The notes under the pieces: model-generated
The model's input: the letters and a program-made list of their open reading frames with translations, nothing else
What the model was told of the DNA's origin: nothing
The model's database searches: none
Shown here: one piece after another, positions 52,394-61,352 of the stretch
Numbering within the stretch: the stretch's first letter is position 1
Layout of the letters: every line of letters starts with the position of its first letter
Program-made: the position numbers and the translations under genes
Assembly (NCBI RefSeq): GCF_001570585.1
Contig: NZ_BBXF01000005.1
Span: forward strand, 496,001-560,000
Source of the DNA: Herbidospora daliensis
GTDB lineage: Bacteria; Actinomycetota; Actinomycetes; Streptosporangiales; Streptosporangiaceae
Direction: 5' to 3'
DNA: 64,000 bases

Positions 52394-54022
52394 TCACGCC
52401 AGGAACCGCAGGCGGGCCAGGCCGTCCATCGGCTGCACCCAGCCGGCCACGTCCTCGCGCACGGGCAGGTTGAAGTTGGGCTGGCAGACGACCACCCACG
52501 GCACGTCGGCGGCCAGGACGTCCTGCACCTTGGCCCACAACTCGCCGCGCGCGGCGGCGTCGACCGTGGTGTGCGACTCCTCGTAGATCTTCTCGATCTC
52601 CGGGTTGGAGTAGTTGGAGTAGTTGAGGTTCGCGCCCTTCACCAGGCTGGTGGCGAGCATGTACTCGACGTCGTTGACCCAGAGCTGGCCCGAGGTGATC
52701 TGGAGCGGCACGCTGCGCTTCTGGCGGCGTTCGGCCAGCGTGGCCGGGTCGAGCGGGGCGAGCGTGAGCTCGATGCCGGCCTTGCGGGCCTCGCTCTGCA
52801 CCAGCACGGCGAGCTGCTGCTGCTCCTCGTTGTCGGCCTCGAAGACCAGCTCGGAGGCGACCGACGTCTTCCCGGCGGCGGCCAGCGCGGCCTTGGCCTT
52901 CTCCAGGTCGTAGGCGTAGGGGTAGCCGCGCTCGTCGTAGCCGGGCATGTCGAGCGGCACCGGGCTCTTGGCCGGCCGGGCGTCGCCGCCGTAGATGTTG
53001 GCGATGATCTGCTCGTACGGCACCGCGTACGCCAGCGCCTTGCGCACGTTCACGTCGTCGAACGGGGCGGTGGTCACCGACATCTGGAGGGTGACCTGCT
53101 GGTTGCTCGGCGCGGAGATGACCTTGACGCCCGGGACCTTCTTCAGGTCGGCGACGTCGCGCTTGCTCACGCCGAGGGCGATGTCGATGTCGCCGTTCTG
53201 GAGCTGGAGCCGCTGGTTGGAGGCGGCCGGCACGACCGAGACGCGGATCGTCGGGGTCCTGGCCGGGTCGGGGCCGGGGTAGCCGGCGTTGGCCGCCAGC
53301 ACGATCTCCTGGCCCTGGGTGGCCTTCTCGACGTTGAAGTAACCGCCGGTGGGCGGGTTCTTGGCGAACCACTCCTTGGCCCACGGGTCGGCGTCGGTGG
53401 CGTGCTTCTTGGCTTCGACGGAGTCGAAGACGTACAGGGAGATGGCCTGGATCTGCGGGGTGAGCGCGCTGGGGAAGGCCTGGGTGAACTCGACGGTGTA
53501 GTCGTCGACGACCTTGACCTGGTCGGGCTCGGTGAGGCCGATGACGCGGTAGATGCCGGCCACGTTGGCCTGGGCGGCGAAGGCGCGGTCCTTCGACCAC
53601 TTGACGTCGGCGGCCTTCATCTCGTTGCCGCTCGCGAACGTCACGCCCTTGCGCAGCTTGAGGGTCCAGACCTTCTGGTCGGCACTGGGGGTGAAGGACT
53701 CGGCGAACGTGGGCGTGATGTTCGTGGTGTCGAGGATCTGCGCCCCGTTCACGTCGGTCACGCCGTAGTCGATCAGGTAGGGGTAGACGTTCTTGTAGAG
53801 CATCAGCGCGGTGAGGTCGAAACCGACGAAGTCCTGGTCCCAGCTGCTGAGGTAGCTGGAGACGGCGATGCGCAGCGACGACGCGGCGGCGGGGGCGGTG
53901 CCGGAAGGGGCGGTCGCGCCCTGGGGCTTCGAGCCGGCGGCGCAGCCGGTGGCCAGCAGCAGGGCGACGCCGCCGCCGAGCTGGAGCACCGACCGACGAG
54001 AGAAAGCGGGAGAACCAGCCAT
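52394..54022 (-). CDS. Peptide-type ABC substrate-binding lipoprotein (TAT signal)
   Basis: A 542-residue SBP_bac_5-type binding protein. The signal has a twin-arginine motif (FSRRSVLQLGGG) and a lipobox (LLLATGC), so it is exported folded and lipidated. The mature part includes IGLTEPDQVKVVDDYTVEFTQAFPSAL, WAKEWFAKNPPTGGYFNVEKA and VRKALAYAVPYEQII, typical of Dpp/Opp/Nik proteins. ATG 54022 chosen; a 48-base upstream extension is open. It binds a peptide, amide or other polar compound outside the cell. Confidence 0.93.
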   Translation of the reverse strand: MAGSPAFSRRSVLQLGGGVALLLATGCAAGSKPQGATAPSGTAPAAASSLRIAVSSYLSSWDQDFVGFDLTALMLYKNVYPYLIDYGVTDVNGAQILDTTNITPTFAESFTPSADQKVWTLKLRKGVTFASGNEMKAADVKWSKDRAFAAQANVAGIYRVIGLTEPDQVKVVDDYTVEFTQAFPSALTPQIQAISLYVFDSVEAKKHATDADPWAKEWFAKNPPTGGYFNVEKATQGQEIVLAANAGYPGPDPARTPTIRVSVVPAASNQRLQLQNGDIDIALGVSKRDVADLKKVPGVKVISAPSNQQVTLQMSVTTAPFDDVNVRKALAYAVPYEQIIANIYGGDARPAKSPVPLDMPGYDERGYPYAYDLEKAKAALAAAGKTSVASELVFEADNEEQQQLAVLVQSEARKAGIELTLAPLDPATLAERRQKRSVPLQITSGQLWVNDVEYMLATSLVKGANLNYSNYSNPEIEKIYEESHTTVDAAARGELWAKVQDVLAADVPWVVVCQPNFNLPVREDVAGWVQPMDGLARLRFLA

Positions 54023-54077
54023 AGCTCGCCTTCCACGAACAGGTGTGCGCGGGCTGGGGATCGCCCGCACTCACACC

Positions 54078-54107
54078 GTTCTACCAAGGCGAAACTTCCG
54101 TGAACAA
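54078..54107 (-). promoter_or_regulatory. Candidate promoter for second importer/hyu half
   Basis: On the minus strand a TTGTTC -35 (54102-54107) and a TAGAAC -10 (54078-54083) are 18 bases apart, in the 155-base gap between the LLM gene and the binding-protein gene. This is the only sizeable gap in the 16-gene run, so it may allow independent transcription of the hyu half. Confidence 0.4.
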
Positions 54108-54177
54108 GAGGGAAAGCTGTTTCATCTGAGTAAACATGTCCACGCTGACCTGCAGAAGCATGTTCATCGCTGTTCAG

Positions 54178-55167
54178 TTAACGCGAAATCGCGGGCAGGA
54201 CCTCGCTGCCGAGCTTCTCGACGGCCTCCCGCAGGTCGGGGCCGAGCGGGGGCCCGAACGACAGGTGGGCCGCCCCGGCCGCGCGCAGCGAGCGGCACCG
54301 CTCGACCACGTCGGCCGTGCCGCCGGTGATGCCGAGCGACAACATGCGGTCGTCGACCAGCCGCGCGGCGGCGTCCAGGCCGTCGCGCTCCAGCACGGCC
54401 GTGATCGGGGCGAAGTCCTCGACCGCGAGCCCGGCCCGGCTCAGCAGGTAGGGCGCGAACGACGGCCCGTAATAGGCGATCTTGGCGGCCATGGCGAGCC
54501 GGGCCTGCTCGTCGTCGCCGCCGGTCGAGACCCAGAAGCAGGCCGGGACGTCGAGCTCGTCGACCGAGCGCCCGGCCTCCTCGGCGCCCTTCGCCACCTC
54601 GGCCCGCGCGGTGGTGAAGTGTTCCGGCGGATAGAGCAGCGGCAGCACGCCGTCGGCCAGCCGCCCGGCCATCTGGAGCATCTTGGGGCTCATCGCGCCG
54701 ACGTACACCGGCACCGGATCGCCCGGCGGCAGGCGCAGCTCCGACAGCGGCCCGAACCACGCGGGCAACTCTCCCCTGACCTCCTCCGCGCCGAGCAGGG
54801 CGCGCAGCACCGTGACCGCCTCGGCGGTCCGCGACAGCGGGCGCGGGCGCTCGATCCCGGCCCAGCCGAGGAACTCGGCCGACCCGGCGGCGACCCCGAG
54901 CAGGAACCGGCCGCCGGTGGCCTCGCGCATGGTCGCGGCCATCATGGCGATCTCCGAGACGTGCACGGAGTAGGGGTTCATGATGCCGACGCCGAGCTTG
55001 ATGCGCTCGGTCTTGGCGGCCAGGTAGCCGAGCAGCACCGGGGCCGAGCGCAGGAACAGGTCGTTGGAGACCCACAACTGGTCGAAGCCGTGTTTCTCGG
55101 CCCGCTGCGCCAGGTCGACCAGGGTCGGGATGTCCAGGTCGTTGTTGACCCGCAGGGAGAACGTCAT
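54178..55167 (-). CDS. LLM-class flavin-dependent oxidoreductase
   Basis: A 329-residue luciferase-like monooxygenase/F420-dependent reductase-fold protein. FSLRVNNDLDIPTLVDLAQRAEKHGFDQLWVSNDLFLRSAPVLLGYLAAKTERIKLGVGIMNPYSVHVSEIAMMAATMREATGGRFLLGVAAGSAEFL shows the TIM-barrel start and cofactor site. It uses FMN or F420 to oxidise or reduce a small substrate. ATG overlaps the fusion-protein stop (ATGA). In this cluster it may oxidise the imported compound or its product. Confidence 0.92.
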   Translation of the reverse strand: MTFSLRVNNDLDIPTLVDLAQRAEKHGFDQLWVSNDLFLRSAPVLLGYLAAKTERIKLGVGIMNPYSVHVSEIAMMAATMREATGGRFLLGVAAGSAEFLGWAGIERPRPLSRTAEAVTVLRALLGAEEVRGELPAWFGPLSELRLPPGDPVPVYVGAMSPKMLQMAGRLADGVLPLLYPPEHFTTARAEVAKGAEEAGRSVDELDVPACFWVSTGGDDEQARLAMAAKIAYYGPSFAPYLLSRAGLAVEDFAPITAVLERDGLDAAARLVDDRMLSLGITGGTADVVERCRSLRAAGAAHLSFGPPLGPDLREAVEKLGSEVLPAISR

Positions 55168-57518
55168 GCCCGGACCGCCTTCGCGTCGATCTCGACCTCG
55201 ACCAGGAAACCCTCGCCGATGAGGGCGTTGACCACGTAGGTGCTGTTGGCGGGGGCCACGTCGCCGAGCACCTCGGCGTGGGCCCGCGCGGCCTGCTCCC
55301 AGTCGGCGTCGGGGGTCAGCAGCAGCCGGGTGCGGAACACGGTCTCCCGCCTGCCGCCCAGCGCCTCCACCGCCGCGACGCCCCGCCGGAGCGCGTCGAG
55401 GGTCTGGGCGTAGGCGTCGGGGCCGTCGGCCGTGGTGCCGCTCACCGCGATGAGGTCGCCCTGCCGGGCGGCGCGGGAGTAGCCGGCCTGCTCCTCCCAG
55501 CCGGAGCCGTCCTTGACCCGGGTGACCGACGGGACGCCGCCCTGCGCCGGGTCGGTGTACTCCTCGATCCGGGTGACCCGGCCGTCGCGCACCTCGACGC
55601 GCATCATCGCGTCGACCGCCATCTCGGTGCCCTCGTCGCGGTCGCGGCCCCGGTAGACGCAGCGCTGCACGTAGCCGCCGGGCACCGGGTCGACGCGCAC
55701 GTCGGTGGCGTGGAAGCCCTCGATCCCGGCGTCGATGAGGCGGATCGCGTCGAGGCTCTCGACCTTGTCGCGGTCGATGCCGTCGTAGTTGTGCCAGACG
55801 CGGATGTCGTCGGCGTACAGGCGGTCGAGCCGGGCGACGTCGCCGGAGGTGATGGCGTCGAGGAGCTCGGCCGCGAAGGCGCGCATGTCGCCCGCCAGGG
55901 CGTCGGCCTTCTCCAGTTCACTCGCGTCGCCCAGCAGTTGCAGGCGCTGCACGGCCAGCGGCACGTTGCCGTCGGCCCACAACGCGTCGTGGAAGGCGCG
56001 CAGGTCGAAGCCGTCGCGGTCGCGCCGGGCGGCGTCGGCCAGCAGCCGGGTCACCTGCACCTTGCCCACCTGGTACGACAACCCCTGGCCCGGGGTCGCG
56101 GCGAAGAACGCGGCCTCCTCGCGGGCGGTCTCCAGGTCGACCGGCACGAGCTCGTGCAGCATGCGGGCCGCGCCGTCGATGTCGATCTCGCCGAGCGCCA
56201 GGCGCACGTCGACCTCGACCCGGATCGCCCGCAGCCGCATGAAGTTGTAGACGATGGCCCGGCTGAGCGGCGCGTCCTCGAACAGGCCGGCCTGGAGCAT
56301 CATCTCCTCGTTGTAGAAGGCGATGCCCTCGTTGGGCACGGAGTCGTAGAACCGGCGGTGGGCCGGATCGGGGTGCCGCCAGGTCAGCGCGAGCTGCTGG
56401 TAGTGCACGCCCTCGTGGATGATCCCGGCGCGCGGGTCGGCCGCGTTGGCCTTGTAGAAGTAGGGCAGGTCGGGGCCGGGCACCGGGACGTAGCTGACGC
56501 CGTCCTGGTCGAGCCGGTGCTCGTCGGTGAGGTCGTCGCTGACGCCCAGCCAGCGCAGCGGCTCCAGGTAGTCGGGCCGGGGCAGGTTCCGGTAGTGCCG
56601 CAGCTCCGCCGGTTGCGACAGCAGGCCGCGCTCCTCGTAGAAGGCGCGCACCTCCAGCTCGGCGGCCCGCTCGGCCGCGCTCTGCGCCTCGGCGCTCTCC
56701 GGCGGCGCCGGCCACGCGGGCGGGCCCGACCTGGCCCGCTCGAACAGCTCGAACGCCTCGGCCCGGTCGCGCTCCTGGGCGGCCAGGGCGAGGATCTCGG
56801 CCGTCGACCAGGGCAGCAGGGCGACCCGGTGCAGGAAGAAGCCGAACGCCTCCGCGCCGACGGGCCGGTGCGGGGCGAAGCCCGGCAACCGCTCGGTCAG
56901 CCAGGCCAGCCAGCCGGCCAGCGCCTCGGCCGCCACCTCGGCCGCCTTCGCGGCGGCGTCGCGGCAGGCCGGGTCGAGGTGCGGCAGCAGCAGGGCGACG
57001 GCGGTCCTGAGCTGGTCGGCCACCTCGCGGCTGTCGTTCAGGGCGAGTTCGGCGAACTCGCGGGTGGCGGTGCCGTCGAGGTTGTCCCTGGCGGTGTCGA
57101 GGGTGCCGGGGATCCAGCGCAGCCGCTCGACCAGGTCGGCGCTGCGGGCCGCGTCGAACGGGCCGGGCGGCAGCAGCGCGTCGTAGACGTGGCCGACCGT
57201 CTGGTCGAGGTAGAACCAGGGGTCGCGCCGCCAGCTCCGCACGACGTCGAGCTCCCACCGCACCCGCGCGGTCGCCGAGGCGAGCAGCCGGCGCGGCACC
57301 TCGACCGCCGGGTCGGCCGACGGCGCGACGGCCGCCAGGTCGCTTTCGATCGCGGCCAGGAACCGCAGGTCCTCCTCGACCGTGAGGGCGTCCCACTCCG
57401 GCCGCCACCCGGCGGGCCGGACCACCCGGGGGATGTCGTCGCGCGTCCGCGGCGTGGTGGCCAGCCGCCAGGCCCAGAACCGCTCGGTCAGCTCCGCGAG
57501 CACCTCATGTCCTCTCAT
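55164..57518 (-). CDS. Three-domain fusion: DUF885 peptidase-like, SnoaL-like, RidA-like
   Basis: A 784-residue cytosolic protein. Residues 1-525 match the DUF885 family: HEGVHYQQLALTW (about 367, zinc-binding like) and VPNEGIAFYNEEMM (about 394) supply the metal site. About 530-660 is SnoaL/NTF2-like (AITSGDVARLDRLYADDIRVWHNYDG...MRVEVRDGRVTRIEEYTDP). About 665-784 is RidA/YjgF-like (QAGYSRAARQGDLIAVSGTTADGPDAYAQTLDALRRGVAAVEALGG...FLVEVEIDAKA). The arginine that binds 2-aminoacrylate in RidA is not obvious. The fusion puts hydrolysis next to clean-up of an imine or enamine product. It lies three bases after the ABC ATPase and overlaps the LLM gene. Confidence 0.85.
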   Translation of the reverse strand: MRGHEVLAELTERFWAWRLATTPRTRDDIPRVVRPAGWRPEWDALTVEEDLRFLAAIESDLAAVAPSADPAVEVPRRLLASATARVRWELDVVRSWRRDPWFYLDQTVGHVYDALLPPGPFDAARSADLVERLRWIPGTLDTARDNLDGTATREFAELALNDSREVADQLRTAVALLLPHLDPACRDAAAKAAEVAAEALAGWLAWLTERLPGFAPHRPVGAEAFGFFLHRVALLPWSTAEILALAAQERDRAEAFELFERARSGPPAWPAPPESAEAQSAAERAAELEVRAFYEERGLLSQPAELRHYRNLPRPDYLEPLRWLGVSDDLTDEHRLDQDGVSYVPVPGPDLPYFYKANAADPRAGIIHEGVHYQQLALTWRHPDPAHRRFYDSVPNEGIAFYNEEMMLQAGLFEDAPLSRAIVYNFMRLRAIRVEVDVRLALGEIDIDGAARMLHELVPVDLETAREEAAFFAATPGQGLSYQVGKVQVTRLLADAARRDRDGFDLRAFHDALWADGNVPLAVQRLQLLGDASELEKADALAGDMRAFAAELLDAITSGDVARLDRLYADDIRVWHNYDGIDRDKVESLDAIRLIDAGIEGFHATDVRVDPVPGGYVQRCVYRGRDRDEGTEMAVDAMMRVEVRDGRVTRIEEYTDPAQGGVPSVTRVKDGSGWEEQAGYSRAARQGDLIAVSGTTADGPDAYAQTLDALRRGVAAVEALGGRRETVFRTRLLLTPDADWEQAARAHAEVLGDVAPANSTYVVNALIGEGFLVEVEIDAKAVRA

Positions 57519-57521
57519 CAG

Positions 57522-58463
57522 TCATTCGGCCAGCACGCAGGCGGCCGAACGGCCGTCGCGCAGGATCGTCAGCGGCGGGTCGTCGTGCGCGCACGACGCC
57601 AGCGCCACCGGGCAGCGCGGATGGAACCGGCACCCCCCGGGCGGCCGCGACGGGTCGGGCACGTCTCCCGGCAGCTCGACCGGCAGCACACCCGCGCCGT
57701 CGGCCCGGGGCACCGCCGAGATGAGCGCCTTCGTGTACGGATGGGCGGGCTCCGACCACACCTGCCGGGTCGGCCCGACCTCGACGACCCGCCCCAGGTA
57801 CATGACCGCCGTGCGGTCGGCGATCTGCCGCACCACCGACAGGTCGTGCGAGATGAACACCAGGCCCATGTCGAGCTCGCGGACCAGCTCCACCAGCAGG
57901 TTCGCCACCGACGCCTGCGCCGAGGCGTCGAGCGCGCTGATCGGCTCGTCGGCGATGATGCAGCTCGGCTCGGCCGCCAGCGTGCGCGCGATGGCGATGC
58001 GCTGGCGCTGGCCGCCGCTGAACTCGTGCGGGTAGCGCTTCACCGCGTCGGCCGGGAGGCCGACGCGTTCGAGCAGCTCCCCGGCCCGGCGGCGGGCCTC
58101 CGTCTTGGACGTGCCGCCGAGCAGATACCCGTCGCCCACCTGGTCGCCGACCAGGCGGCGGGGGTTGAGGGAGGCGTACGGATCCTGGAAGACCATCTGC
58201 AGCCCGCGCAGCTCGGCCGGGCGGCGGCGCAGCCCCAGCGGCGCGACCGGGCGGCCGTCGAAGCGGATCTCGCCGGACGTGGTGCCCTGGAGGCCGACGA
58301 TCGCCCGGCCCAGCGTCGACTTGCCGCAGCCCGACTCGCCGACCAGCCCGAGGATCTCGCCCCGGGCGAGGGTCAGGTCGGCGTGGTCGACGGCGCGCAG
58401 CGGCGGCGCGCCCGTCCGGTGGTATTCGACGGCGACCCCGGTCGCCTCCAGCAGCGCGCTCAC
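57522..58463 (-). CDS. Peptide-type ABC ATPase (DppF-like)
   Basis: A 313-residue ABC ATPase: [63 protein letters not shown] and the oligopeptide-type C-terminus with [22 protein letters not shown] 58463 overlaps the upstream ATPase stop (GTGA). Second ATPase of importer 1. Confidence 0.94.
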   Translation of the reverse strand: MSALLEATGVAVEYHRTGAPPLRAVDHADLTLARGEILGLVGESGCGKSTLGRAIVGLQGTTSGEIRFDGRPVAPLGLRRRPAELRGLQMVFQDPYASLNPRRLVGDQVGDGYLLGGTSKTEARRRAGELLERVGLPADAVKRYPHEFSGGQRQRIAIARTLAAEPSCIIADEPISALDASAQASVANLLVELVRELDMGLVFISHDLSVVRQIADRTAVMYLGRVVEVGPTRQVWSEPAHPYTKALISAVPRADGAGVLPVELPGDVPDPSRPPGGCRFHPRCPVALASCAHDDPPLTILRDGRSAACVLAE

Positions 58464-59440
58464 GCGGCGCCTCCCAGCGGATCGGGCGGGCAGGCCGACA
58501 GGTGCCCGGTTTCGACGAGGACCGGCTCGGGGCGCCGCTCCCGGCAGGAGTCGACGGCGAACGCGCACCGGGGGTGGAACGGGCACCCGTCGGGCACCGC
58601 GCCCAGCGACGGCGGGCTGCCCGTGATCGGCCGCAGCGTCGCCGCCCCGCCCTCCGGGTGCGGCAGCGCGTCGAGCAGGCCCCGCGTGTAGGGGTGCCGG
58701 GGCCTGGTCAGCACGGTCTCGCGCGGGCCGACCTCGGCGGTGCGGCCGCCGTACATGACGCAGATGCGGTCGGCCACGGCCGACATCACGCCCAGGTCGT
58801 GGGTGATCACCACGACGGCCAGGTCGCGCTCGCGGCGCAGCCGGTCGAGCAGCCGCAGGATGCCCGCCTGCACGGTGACGTCGAGCGCGGTCGTCGGCTC
58901 GTCGGCCAGCAGCAGCCGGGGCTCGCACGCCAGCGCCACGGCGATGGCGATGCGCTGGCGCATGCCGCCGGAGAACTGCGCCGGGTGCGCCTTCAGCGCC
59001 CGCTCGGGGTCGGGGATGCGCACGGTCGACAGCAGCTCGACCGCCCGCCCGCGCGCCTCCGACTTGCCGATCCCCAGGTGGTGGCGCATGTGCTCGGTCA
59101 CCTGGGTCTCGATGCTGAGCATCGGGTGCAGGCTCGTCGACGGGTCCTGCGACACCATCGCGATGCTGCGCCCGCGCACGTCACGCAGGGCGCGCGGCTT
59201 CATGGCCAGCAGGTCGCGGCCCTCGAAGACGGCCCGGCCGCTGGTCTTGGCGGCGTGCGGCAGCAGGCCGAGCAGCGCCATCGCGGTCATGGTCTTGCCG
59301 CTGCCGCTCTCCCCCGCGATGCCGAACACCTCGCCGGAGTCGACCCGGAACGACAGGCCGTCGACGGCCTTGCGGGGGCCGTTCCTGGTGGCGAGCCACA
59401 CGGTGAGGTCCTCGACCTCCAGTAGCGTTGCCACGGTCAC
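58460..59440 (-). CDS. Peptide-type ABC ATPase (DppD-like)
   Basis: A 326-residue ABC ATPase: [82 protein letters not shown] and the C-terminal [17 protein letters not shown] 59440 overlaps the permease stop (GTGA). First ATPase of importer 1. Confidence 0.94.
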   Translation of the reverse strand: MTVATLLEVEDLTVWLATRNGPRKAVDGLSFRVDSGEVFGIAGESGSGKTMTAMALLGLLPHAAKTSGRAVFEGRDLLAMKPRALRDVRGRSIAMVSQDPSTSLHPMLSIETQVTEHMRHHLGIGKSEARGRAVELLSTVRIPDPERALKAHPAQFSGGMRQRIAIAVALACEPRLLLADEPTTALDVTVQAGILRLLDRLRRERDLAVVVITHDLGVMSAVADRICVMYGGRTAEVGPRETVLTRPRHPYTRGLLDALPHPEGGAATLRPITGSPPSLGAVPDGCPFHPRCAFAVDSCRERRPEPVLVETGHLSACPPDPLGGAA

Positions 59441-60273
59441 CCCCTGATCGCACGCGCGGTGCGCGGATCGAGGGCGTCCCGCAGCGTGTCTCCGACGAAG
59501 TTGAAGGCGAGCACGACGGTGAGGATCGACAGGCCCGGATAGAGCCACAACCACCACAGGTCGAAGTAGTCCATGCCGGACACCACCATCGAGCCCCACT
59601 CGGCCATGGGCGGCTGCGCGCCGAGGCCCAGGAACGACAGGCCCGACAGCAGCAGCACGGCGTTGCCGACGTCGAGCGCCGCCATGACCAGCACGGGCCC
59701 GGCGACGTTCGGCCGCAGGTCCACGATCATCGTGCGGACCGACGACGAGCCGAGCAGCCGGCCGGCGGCGACGTACTCGGAGTTGCGGGCCGACATGACC
59801 AGGCCGCGCACCAGCCGCGCGTACGACGGCCACGACACTACGACGACCGCGAGCACGGCGTTGCGCAGTTCGGGGCCGAGGGCGGCGGCGACCGCCATGG
59901 CCAGGATGATGCCGGGGAAGGCGAACACCAGGTCGGCCAGCCGCATGAGGGTGCCGTCGACCCAGCCGCCGAAGAAGCCGGCGACGGCGCCGACGATCGA
60001 GCCGATCACCGCCGAAAGGGCGACGAGCAGGAAGGCCAGCGGCAGCGACACCTGCGCGCCGTAGATGACGCGGCTGAGCACGTCGCGGCCGAGCTGGTCG
60101 GTGCCGAACAGGTGCTGCGCCGAGGGTTCGAGCAGCTTGTCGGCGATCTGGTCGACGGGGCCGTAGGGGGCCAGCACGGGGGCGAGCACCGCGACCAGCA
60201 CCCACAACACGACGAAGGCCGCGCCGACCAGGGCCAGGGGTTGCCGCCACGGGGTGCGGGATCCAGTCGTCAT
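59437..60273 (-). CDS. Peptide-type ABC permease (DppC-like)
   Basis: A 278-residue permease with HLFGTDQLGRDVLSRVIYGAQVSLPLAFLLVALS, FFGGWVDGTLMRLADLVFAFPGIILAM and the EAA loop (RLLGSSSVRTMIVDLRPNVAGP). ATG 60273 overlaps the DppB stop (ATGA). Second permease of importer 1. Confidence 0.94.
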   Translation of the reverse strand: MTTGSRTPWRQPLALVGAAFVVLWVLVAVLAPVLAPYGPVDQIADKLLEPSAQHLFGTDQLGRDVLSRVIYGAQVSLPLAFLLVALSAVIGSIVGAVAGFFGGWVDGTLMRLADLVFAFPGIILAMAVAAALGPELRNAVLAVVVVSWPSYARLVRGLVMSARNSEYVAAGRLLGSSSVRTMIVDLRPNVAGPVLVMAALDVGNAVLLLSGLSFLGLGAQPPMAEWGSMVVSGMDYFDLWWLWLYPGLSILTVVLAFNFVGDTLRDALDPRTARAIRG

Positions 60274-61352
60274 GTGAGCCTGATCCTCGGGTCGATGACC
60301 CCGTACAGCAGGTCCACGAGCAGGTTGATGAGGATGTACACGCCGGCCACGACGATGCTGACGCCCATGATGCCGGGCAGGTCGAGGTTGACGGCGCTGC
60401 GGTAGGCGTACTGGCCGACGCCGGGCCAGGAGAAGATCTTCTCCACCAGCACCGCGCCCGACAGCAGGCTGCCGAAGGCGACGCCCGCCACGGTGATGAT
60501 CGCGACCATCGCGGGGCGCAGCACGTGGCGCACGATGACGACCCGCTCGGGGAGGCCCTTGGCGCGGGCCGCGCGCACGTAGTCGTTGCCGAGGATCTCC
60601 AGCACCGAGGCGCGGCTGAAGCGCATCAGCATGCCGACCGTGTAGACGGCCAGCACCAGCGAGGGCAGCACCAGGTGGCCGAGCGCCGACCACATGACGT
60701 CCCACTGCCCGGCCAGCGCCGCGTCCACGGAGTAGAAGCCGGTCGTGTACGGCGGCGGGCTCAGCACCGGATCGAGTCGTCCCGTGCCGGGCAGCAGGTC
60801 GAACTTGAACGACAGCAGGTAGAAGGCGACCAGCGCGACCCAGAACGTGGGCATGGACACCCCGCCCAGGCTCACCACCCGGAGCACCTGGTCGGGCCAG
60901 CGGTCGCGGTTGACGGCCGCGATCACGCCGAGGGCGACGCCGACGACCAGCGACAACACGATCGCGAACAGCGCGAGCTCGATGGTGGCGGGCACGAACT
61001 CGGCCAGGTCCTCGGCCACCGGCCGGTGGCTCTGCTGCGAGACGCCCAGGTTCCCCTGGGCCACGTTGCCGATGTACGTCAGATACTGCACCGGAAGGGG
61101 CTGGTCGAGCCCGTACTTGGCGCGGAACGCGGCCACCGCCGCCGGGTCGCCGATCGCCGACTGCCCCAGGTTGGCGGCGGCGGGATCGCCCGGGACCAAT
61201 TGGGTCAGGGTGAAGGCCACGAGGGTGATGCCCACGCTCAGCAGCAGGGCGGCCGCCAGCCGCCGGGCCAGGAACCGCAGCAGCACCCCGCCGGGACGGG
61301 CCGCCCTGCGACCCGTCCCGGGGGCACCGCTCTTCGGCTTAGCCGAGCTCAC
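60270..61352 (-). CDS. Peptide-type ABC permease (DppB-like)
   Basis: A 360-residue permease: FLARRLAAALLLSVGITLVAFTLTQLVPGDPAAANLG, YGLDQPLPVQYLTYIGNVAQGNLGVS and the EAA loop (ARAKGLPERVVIVRHVLRPAMVAI). An N-terminal basic extension (about 1-24) is longer than usual. Its start lies 14 bases inside the binding-protein gene. First permease of importer 1. Confidence 0.94.
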   Translation of the reverse strand: MSSAKPKSGAPGTGRRAARPGGVLLRFLARRLAAALLLSVGITLVAFTLTQLVPGDPAAANLGQSAIGDPAAVAAFRAKYGLDQPLPVQYLTYIGNVAQGNLGVSQQSHRPVAEDLAEFVPATIELALFAIVLSLVVGVALGVIAAVNRDRWPDQVLRVVSLGGVSMPTFWVALVAFYLLSFKFDLLPGTGRLDPVLSPPPYTTGFYSVDAALAGQWDVMWSALGHLVLPSLVLAVYTVGMLMRFSRASVLEILGNDYVRAARAKGLPERVVIVRHVLRPAMVAIITVAGVAFGSLLSGAVLVEKIFSWPGVGQYAYRSAVNLDLPGIMGVSIVVAGVYILINLLVDLLYGVIDPRIRLT

